DNA of 25,714 bases, taken from SURF-13 sp038924245. GTDB taxonomy: Bacteria > Pseudomonadota > Gammaproteobacteria > SURF-13. The stretch covers positions 1 to 25,714 of the forward strand of contig JBCKVB010000021.1 in NCBI GenBank assembly GCA_038924245.1, given 5' to 3'. Positions within the stretch are counted from its first letter, which is position 1. Every line of letters begins with the position of its first letter. Under the pieces are notes generated by a model. That model ran no database searches and was not told the DNA's origin. It saw only the letters and a program-made list of their open reading frames with translations. A program made the translations under genes and the position numbers. This document shows positions 20,931-25,714 of the stretch, one piece after another.

Positions 20931-22757
20931 ATGAGCATGCGCACGCATCCTTGCGGAAAACTTAACACCGCGCACATCGGACAACGGGTGACCTTGTGCG
21001 GCTGGGCCAACAAGCGCCGCGATCACGGCGGCGTGATCTTCGTGGATCTGCGCGACCGCGAAGGCATCGCGCAGGTGGTGTTCGACCCCGCCAGCCCCGA
21101 TATCTTTCACAGCGCCGAGCGCGTACGCAACGAGTATGTGTTGCGCGTCACCGGCCCGGTGCGCCGCCGCCCCAACGGCACGGAAAACGCCAACCTTCCC
21201 ACTGGCGAAATCGAAGTGCTGTGCGAACAACTGGAAATCCTGAACAGCGCGCAACCGCTGCCGTTTCAGCTCGATGAAGACGGCGTGGGCGAAGAAACGC
21301 GCCTGCGCTACCGCTATATTGACTTGCGCCGCCCGGAGATGGTCACGCGCCTGCGCCTGCGCGCGCGCATCACCCATCAGTTGCGCGAATTTCTCGACGC
21401 GCAAGGTTTTCTCGACATGGAAACGCCGTGCCTCACCAAGGCCACGCCGGAAGGCGCGCGCGATTACCTGGTGCCGAGCCGCACCCATGCGGGGAGCTTC
21501 TTCGCGCTGCCGCAATCGCCGCAGTTGTTCAAGCAACTGCTGATGGTGGCGGGCTTCGAGCGCTATTATCAGTTCGCGCGCTGTTTCCGCGACGAAGACC
21601 TGCGCGCCGACCGTCAGCCGGAGTTCACCCAGCTCGACATCGAGACCTCGTTCATGGATGAGGACGAGATCATGACGCTCATGGAGCAGATGCTGCGCGA
21701 ACTGTTCGCCAAGACCCTGGAGGTGGCGCTGCCCAATCCTTTCCCGCGCATGAGTCACGCCGAGGCCATGCGCCGCTATGGCGTGGACAAGCCCGACCTG
21801 CGCATCCCGCTGGAATTGGTGGACGTGGGCGACCTGATGCGCGACGTGGAGTTCAAGGTGTTCTCCGCCCCCGCCAATGATTCGAGGGGACGTGTCGCAG
21901 CGCTCAATGTTCCGGGCGGCGGCGCGCTCACGCGCAAGGAGATAGACGATTACACGCAGTTCGTCGCCACCCACGGGGCGAAAGGTCTTGCCTATATCAA
22001 GGTGAATGACGCGGCGCTTGGGCGTGAAGGTTTACAGTCACCAATACTCAAGTTTCTGCCCGACGCGGCTATCACGGAGATCATGCGGCGCACGCGCGCG
22101 CAAAGCGGCGATCTCATCTTCTTCGGCGCGGATAACGCCCAGGTCGTCAACGACTCGCTCGGCGCGCTGCGCGTGAAACTCGGCCACGAGCGCGGGCACA
22201 TCGAGCATGGTTTCAAACCGCTCTGGGTCACGGACTTTCCCATGTTCGAGCGCGCCGACGACGTACCGGGACGTACTAGTGTCGCGGGAGGCAGGACGCC
22301 GGGAGCGACAGAAAATCAACGCTGGCAGGCGCTGCACCATCCGTTCACCGCGCCCAGGACCGGCGACATCGCCGAACTGGAGCAGAACCCCGGCGCGTGC
22401 CTGTCGCGCGCCTATGATATGGTGCTGAACGGCACCGAGCTGGGCGGCGGTTCCATACGCATACACAAACCCGAACTGCAAAGTGCGGTGTTCCGCTTAT
22501 TAGGCATCGGCGAGAGCGAGGCTGAGGAGAAATTCGGCTTCTTGCTGGAGGCGTTGAAGTACGGCGCGCCGCCGCACGGCGGCATCGCCTTCGGCCTGGA
22601 CCGCCTGGTGATGTTGATGACCGGCAGCCAGTCCATCCGCGAGGTGATCGCCTTCCCCAAGACGCAGACCGCGCACTGCCCGCTCACCGGCGCGCCCACG
22701 CCCACCGGCGAAACGCAACTGCGTGAACTGCACATCCGCCTGCGCCAGCCAGGGTGA
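20931..22757 (+). CDS. aspS: Aspartyl-tRNA synthetase with in-frame repeat insertion
   Basis: This bacterial-type class II AspRS has 608 residues: an N-terminal OB-fold anticodon domain, a catalytic core with motif 2 FRDEDLRADRQPEFTQLDIE, the bacterial GAD insertion, and motif 3 GIAFGLDRL. His32 in KRRDHGG and the Gly in RPNGT correspond to determinants of relaxed AspRS in Pseudomonas, so it probably also charges tRNA-Asn. Between FPMFERADD and QRWQALHHPFTAP about 16-18 residues (VPGRTSVAGGRTPGAT) are translated repeat sequence, absent from other AspRS. The final residues LRQPG are also repeat-derived, shared with the end of nadA. The frame is intact. Confidence 0.95.
   Translation: MSMRTHPCGKLNTAHIGQRVTLCGWANKRRDHGGVIFVDLRDREGIAQVVFDPASPDIFHSAERVRNEYVLRVTGPVRRRPNGTENANLPTGEIEVLCEQLEILNSAQPLPFQLDEDGVGEETRLRYRYIDLRRPEMVTRLRLRARITHQLREFLDAQGFLDMETPCLTKATPEGARDYLVPSRTHAGSFFALPQSPQLFKQLLMVAGFERYYQFARCFRDEDLRADRQPEFTQLDIETSFMDEDEIMTLMEQMLRELFAKTLEVALPNPFPRMSHAEAMRRYGVDKPDLRIPLELVDVGDLMRDVEFKVFSAPANDSRGRVAALNVPGGGALTRKEIDDYTQFVATHGAKGLAYIKVNDAALGREGLQSPILKFLPDAAITEIMRRTRAQSGDLIFFGADNAQVVNDSLGALRVKLGHERGHIEHGFKPLWVTDFPMFERADDVPGRTSVAGGRTPGATENQRWQALHHPFTAPRTGDIAELEQNPGACLSRAYDMVLNGTELGGGSIRIHKPELQSAVFRLLGIGESEAEEKFGFLLEALKYGAPPHGGIAFGLDRLVMLMTGSQSIREVIAFPKTQTAHCPLTGAPTPTGETQLRELHIRLRQPG
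22258..22309 (+). repeat. Double-hairpin dispersed repeat, copy 4 (inside aspS)
   Basis: The left outer arm is ACGAC (degenerate GCGAC), the inner stem GTAC/GTAC with loop CGGGAC, spacer TAGT, central GTCGC at 22281-22285. The right hairpin closes with GCGAC at 22305-22309; inner GGC/GCC and loop AGGAC are identical to copy 2. It runs in the sense direction of aspS and stays open in that frame. Confidence 0.9.
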
Positions 22758-22836
22758 GCCGCGAGAGCGGCGAACGCCCGGCCAAGGAAGGCCGGGCCGG
22801 TGTTCGTGAGCAACTGAAGCGACGCCAGGGATGGCG
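22743..22836 (+). repeat. Run of three hairpins after aspS
   Basis: Starting at CGCCAGCCAGGG (22743-22754, also present in nadA) there are three successive stems. They are GCCGC/GCGGC with a GAGA loop (22758-22771), GCCCGGCC/GGCCGGGC with loop AAGGAA (22776-22797), and CGCC/GGCG with loop AGGGAT (22823-22836). The 15-mer GTGAGCCGCGAGAGC at 22754 recurs exactly at 22873. Two of the loops have the same GGA-containing six-base design as the dispersed repeat. Confidence 0.7.
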
Positions 22837-22851
22837 GAGGTGACGTTTTTT
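22823..22851 (+). terminator. Possible terminator of aspS
   Basis: The third hairpin (CGCC, loop, GGCG) is followed after 9 nt by six T's (22846-22851). Stem and T-tract are not adjacent, so this is a weak intrinsic terminator. If it fails, aspS and nadA share a transcript. The remaining gap to nadA contains the second 15-mer copy. Confidence 0.35.
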
Positions 22852-22965
22852 AGCCCAGTGTCGGATGAGAGAGTGAGCCGCGAGAGCACTTACCAAGGAC
22901 CTTTGCAAATTACTAACGCCGCCGCCATCGAACACTTTCCCGCAGACGCTGTCTAATCTTTAACC

Positions 22966-24087
22966 ATGGCAACCACCGCCCCTCCTGTCACCACGCGTTA
23001 CACGCCGGGCCGGCGTGGCGCGGCGCCTGTGCTTACCTACCGCGACGATCAGTTCACCGACGCGGTCGCGCAGGCCACGCAGCCGATGTGGGAGCAACTG
23101 CACGGCCTCGTCAGCGACGTGGACTGGCTGCTCAAGGCGCCGCTCATCCACCGCATCAATCAACTCAAAAAAGAAAAGCGCGCGCTCATCCTCGCGCACA
23201 ATTACCAGTTGCCGGAAATCGCTTACGGTGTGGCGGACAAGGTGGCCGACTCGCTGCAACTCGCGCAGTATGCCGCCTCGCTCACTGAAAACGATGCACC
23301 GATCGTGGTGATGTGCGGCGTGCACTTCATGGCCGAAACGGTGAAGGTGCTGGCGCCCGAATGCACCGTGCTGATTCCCGACACTGCGGCGGGCTGCTCG
23401 CTCGCCGAATCCATCACCGGCGCCGACGTGCGCCTGCTCAAGCAGCACTATCCCGGCGCGCCGGTGGTGAGCTATGTGAACACCTCCGCTGAAGTAAAAG
23501 CGGAGTCGGACTACTGCTGTACCTCCAGCAACGCCGTGCGCGTGGTCGAAGCGGCGGCCAGGGAATTTTCCAGCCCGCGCGTGCTCTTTTTGCCCGACCG
23601 CTATCTCGCCGCTAACGTGGCTAAAGAAACCTCTATCGAGATCATCGCCTGGCACGGCACCTGTATGGTGCACGAGCGCTTCACTCCCGAACTCATTCGC
23701 GCGTTGCGCGCGCAATTTCCCGGCGTGCGTGTGCTCGCGCATCCGGAATGCCCGCCCGAAGTGTGCGCCGAGGCCGACTTCACCGGCTCCACCTCCGGCA
23801 TGATTCGCGACGTGCAAACCTCTGGTGCCGCGAAGGTGGTGATGGTGACGGAGTGTTCCATGGCGGATAACGTTGCGGCGGAAAACCCCGGCGTCGACTT
23901 CGTGCGCCCGTGCGTGCTGTGCCCGCACATGCAGCGCATCACACTGCCCAAGATACTTGACTCGCTACGCACCCTCGCCCCGCGCGTCGAAGTGCCCGCC
24001 GAACTCATCCCGCGCGCGCGCCGCGCCATCGAGCGCATGCTGGCCATCAGCGCTCCTCCTCCATTACGCCAGCCAGGGACGGCTTAG
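22966..24087 (+). CDS. nadA: Quinolinate synthase A
   Basis: This 4Fe-4S enzyme condenses iminoaspartate with dihydroxyacetone phosphate to make quinolinate for NAD synthesis. The product has 373 residues. The three cluster cysteines correspond to Cys117 (MCGVHFMAET), Cys233 (GTCMVHERF) and Cys316 or Cys319 (RPCVLCPHM). LAHNYQLPE and GSTSGMIRD bind substrate. The last residues, LRQPGTA, come from a dispersed repeat whose TAG provides the stop. The ATG at 22966 has no clear Shine-Dalgarno. Confidence 0.96.
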   Translation: MATTAPPVTTRYTPGRRGAAPVLTYRDDQFTDAVAQATQPMWEQLHGLVSDVDWLLKAPLIHRINQLKKEKRALILAHNYQLPEIAYGVADKVADSLQLAQYAASLTENDAPIVVMCGVHFMAETVKVLAPECTVLIPDTAAGCSLAESITGADVRLLKQHYPGAPVVSYVNTSAEVKAESDYCCTSSNAVRVVEAAAREFSSPRVLFLPDRYLAANVAKETSIEIIAWHGTCMVHERFTPELIRALRAQFPGVRVLAHPECPPEVCAEADFTGSTSGMIRDVQTSGAAKVVMVTECSMADNVAAENPGVDFVRPCVLCPHMQRITLPKILDSLRTLAPRVEVPAELIPRARRAIERMLAISAPPPLRQPGTA

Positions 24088-24117
24088 TGTCGCGGGAGGC
24101 AGGACGCCGGGAGCGAC
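24067..24117 (+). repeat. Double-hairpin dispersed repeat, copy 5 (end of nadA)
   Basis: The left hairpin stem is AGCC/GGCT (24071-24084) with loop AGGGAC; its outer GCGAC arm is lost. TAGT follows, and its TAG is the nadA stop codon. The right hairpin runs from GTCGC (24089-24093) to GCGAC (24113-24117) and is identical to copies 2 and 4. It ends 12 bp before the TTG start of the hydrolase. Confidence 0.88.
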
Positions 24118-24129
24118 CGTTGAAGCCCA

Positions 24130-24765
24130 TTGAAAGATAAGACCGCCGTGGTGCTGCTGCACGGCATCTGGATGCCGGGGTTCATCATGGCCTGGCTTGG
24201 TAGTCGTCTGGAGAAAGCAGGCTTCCGTTGCGTGCGTTTTTCTTATCCTTCCGTGCGCGCTACACCCACCGAAAACGCCTTGCGCTTGCAGCGGTTATTA
24301 CAGACGCTGGATGCCGAGGTGGTGCATTTTGTCGGCCACAGTTTAGGCGGTCTGGTGATTTTGCAATTATTTCAGAGCTACCCCGCGCAGCGTCCGGGGC
24401 GCATCGTCATGCTGGGTACGCCGCACCAGGGCAGTCACGCGGCACGCGTCCTGGCGCAAACCCGTTTGGGCCGTCACCTGCTGGGCGCGGCGCGTGATGC
24501 GCTGGAACACGGTCTGAGCATCGTGCCGGCGGGGCGCGAAATAGGTGTGATCGCTGGAAACTTGAGTATCGGCGCGGGCTGGCTCATCCCCGGCATCCCC
24601 AAACCGAATGACGGCATGGTGGCGGTGAGCGAAGCCGAACTGCCCGGCGCGGGCGACCGCATCGTGCTGCCGGTGTCGCATACCTCGATGCTATTTTCCC
24701 CGCGCGCGCTGCGGCAGGTGTGCGCGTTCCTCAAGCACGGACGCTTTAATCGTGGCCGGTTGTAA
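24130..24765 (+). CDS. Alpha/beta hydrolase (lipase-like)
   Basis: This 211-residue hydrolase has a nucleophile elbow GHSLGG with Ser71, an oxyanion motif LLHGIW near the start, a likely acid in PNDGMVAV and a His in SHTSML. It belongs to the lipase/PGAP1-like group with GTPHQGSHAA; the substrate is unknown. The start is TTG, with an in-frame stop only 6 bp earlier and no clear Shine-Dalgarno. A GTG at 24148 is an alternative. The repeat just upstream may have displaced the original start region. Confidence 0.85.
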   Translation: MKDKTAVVLLHGIWMPGFIMAWLGSRLEKAGFRCVRFSYPSVRATPTENALRLQRLLQTLDAEVVHFVGHSLGGLVILQLFQSYPAQRPGRIVMLGTPHQGSHAARVLAQTRLGRHLLGAARDALEHGLSIVPAGREIGVIAGNLSIGAGWLIPGIPKPNDGMVAVSEAELPGAGDRIVLPVSHTSMLFSPRALRQVCAFLKHGRFNRGRL

Positions 24766-24807
24766 GTCCCTTCTATCTATAGGGTTAAAGCTATGGTTGT
24801 TAGCGGG

Positions 24808-24865
24808 CCTTCACTAAACCTTCACTAAAGTGAAATTGAATCAAGTTGGAAAAGGGGTGTATAGT
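24808..24865 (+). promoter_or_regulatory. fnr promoter with tandem 11-bp repeats and a dyad
   Basis: TTGAAT (24836-24841) and TATAGT (24860-24865) with an 18-bp spacer form a good sigma-70 promoter; the start would be near 24872, about 13 nt before the fnr ATG. Just upstream, CCTTCACTAAA is repeated exactly in tandem (24808-24818, 24819-24829), one helical turn apart. TTCACT/AGTGAA forms a dyad at 24821-24834. These look like operator sites for an unidentified regulator. No good FNR box (TTGAT, 4 nt, ATCAA) is present. Confidence 0.55.
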
Positions 24866-24884
24866 TCCAAACAGGTCAGCACCT

Positions 24885-25634
24885 ATGCCTCTCCAATCCA
24901 TACCGATCAAGGTCAACCTGACCAACCTGAAGGCGCACTGCTCCACGTGCAGCCTGCACGAGTTGTGTCTGCCCATGGGGTTGAGCGCGGATGACACGGA
25001 GCGTCTGGATGACATCGTAAAAAGCCGCCGCCGTCTGCGGCGCGGCGATTATCTGTACCGCGCGGGTGATCCCTTCCAGTCGCTGTATGCGATTCGCAAC
25101 GGCTTCTTCAAGATTCTAGAGTCCGATGAAGAAGGGCGGGAAAAGATCATCGGCTTTTACATGATGGGCGAATTGATGGGCATGGACGCGATCAGCGCCG
25201 ATCACCACCCGTATCATGCCGTGGCCCTGGAAGACAGCACGGTGTGCGATATCCCGTTCAATGACCTGGAACACCTCACCAGCCATCTGCCCACCCTGCA
25301 GCACCACTTTCACCGCCTCATGAGCCGCCAGATCATGCACGAGGAAAAGCACATGCTGGTGCTCGGCAACATGAAGGCGGAGCAGCGCCTGGCCAGTTTT
25401 CTGCTCAGTCTGTCGCAGCGCTTCGCCGCGCGCGGCTATTCACCCACGCAGTTTTATCTGCGCATGACGCGCGAGGAGATCGGCAATTACCTGGGGCTCA
25501 CCCTGGAAACCGTAAGCCGGCTGTTTTCAAAATTTCATAAAGATGGGATGGTGAGCGTGCATCACAAGGATATTGAAATCAAAAATTTGACGGCCCTGAA
25601 GGATATCCTCAACTCGCATCGCGTCGGCGATTAG
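24885..25634 (+). CDS. fnr: Fumarate/nitrate reduction regulator FNR
   Basis: FNR is an oxygen-sensing global regulator of the CRP family. The 249-residue product from ATG 24885 has cluster cysteines 19, 22 and 28 (HCSTCSLHELC) plus Cys121 (DSTVCDIPF), all four needed for the 4Fe-4S sensor. The cyclic-nucleotide-like fold is at about 35-150. The helix-turn-helix is near 193-222, with the recognition helix ETVSRLF (Glu208, Ser211, Arg212) matching E. coli FNR specificity for TTGAT half-sites. A longer frame from TTG 24846 would read through the promoter and is unlikely. It indicates a facultative or microaerobic lifestyle. Confidence 0.96.
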   Translation: MPLQSIPIKVNLTNLKAHCSTCSLHELCLPMGLSADDTERLDDIVKSRRRLRRGDYLYRAGDPFQSLYAIRNGFFKILESDEEGREKIIGFYMMGELMGMDAISADHHPYHAVALEDSTVCDIPFNDLEHLTSHLPTLQHHFHRLMSRQIMHEEKHMLVLGNMKAEQRLASFLLSLSQRFAARGYSPTQFYLRMTREEIGNYLGLTLETVSRLFSKFHKDGMVSVHHKDIEIKNLTALKDILNSHRVGD

Positions 25635-25671
25635 TTCCACTCGGACACCTCTCCTAAATTTTTTACTGCAC

Positions 25672-25692
25672 TTGCGGCCATCCCTGGCGCAA
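25672..25692 (-). repeat. Related GGA-loop hairpin after fnr, reverse orientation
   Basis: Read on the minus strand, TTGCGCC and GGC-C-GCAA form a 7-bp stem with one bulged C around loop AGGGAT, the same loop as at 11409 and 22827. It lies 38 bp after the fnr stop and may be part of a longer repeat. No T-run follows on the plus strand. Confidence 0.55.
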
Positions 25693-25714
25693 CTTCAGTT
25701 TACTTGTTACCACC

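Noticed and set aside
24836..24849. FNR autoregulatory box upstream of fnr
   Set aside because: TTGAATCAAGTTGG lacks the TTGAT, 4 nt, ATCAA arrangement; it serves better as the -35 region.

Overview
This is a GC-rich proteobacterial chromosome segment, almost certainly from a gammaproteobacterium. The evidence is the E. coli-like cluster yibN-grxC-secB-gpsA facing gpmI-envC, the ubiE-ubiJ-ubiB operon, an LptM-type lipoprotein ahead of lysA, hslVU, and a true Fe-S FNR. Details such as envC-ctpA, DUF971 after hslU, FmdB-DUF502-aspS and an AspRS of the non-discriminating type point to a non-enteric lineage, perhaps near the Chromatiales or Acidiferrobacterales. I cannot place it to genus.

Layout. 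119-2352 (minus): gpsA, secB, grxC and a membrane rhodanese. 2580-7339 (plus): gpmI, envC, ctpA and a DJ-1/YajL protein. 7340-8550: an AT-rich accessory island with one unrecognised gene. It looks like a single integron gene cassette (GTTAGAT core at the 5' end, ATCTAAC box at the 3' end) surrounded by GGGGTCA-type repeats and a 19-bp inverted repeat. 8552-13973 (minus): hslV, hslU, DUF971, ubiE, ubiJ, ubiB. 14039-15454 (minus): lptM and lysA. 15619-19845 (minus): a cold-shock protein, a class I glutamine amidotransferase, then an Atm1-type ABC exporter, a DUF1614 fragment and an SDR. 19928-24765 (plus): fmdB, DUF502, aspS, nadA and an alpha/beta hydrolase. 24885-25634 (plus): fnr.

The main discovery is a dispersed, structured repeat of about 52 bp. 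It consists of two adjacent hairpins sharing a central GTCGC arm. The 4-bp stem of the left hairpin differs between copies, yet both sides change together so that pairing is kept (GCAC/GTGC, GTGC/GCAC, GTAC/GTAC, AGCC/GGCT). Copies lie between the divergent yibN and gpmI genes, twice in tandem inside ubiE (about 51 extra residues, frame kept), once inside aspS (about 16-18 extra residues, frame kept), and across the end of nadA, where the repeat supplies the stop codon. Related hairpins with GGA-containing six-base loops fill the aspS-nadA gap and follow fnr. This is reminiscent of the in-frame Rickettsia palindromic elements, but the sequence is different and I do not recognise it as a named family.

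Most genes are housekeeping: phospholipid precursor synthesis, protein export, redox, glycolysis, cell-wall remodelling, ubiquinone synthesis, proteolysis, lysine, Asp-tRNA and NAD synthesis. Metabolic novelty is limited. The interest lies in the repeats, the captured cassette and a few truncated or restructured genes.
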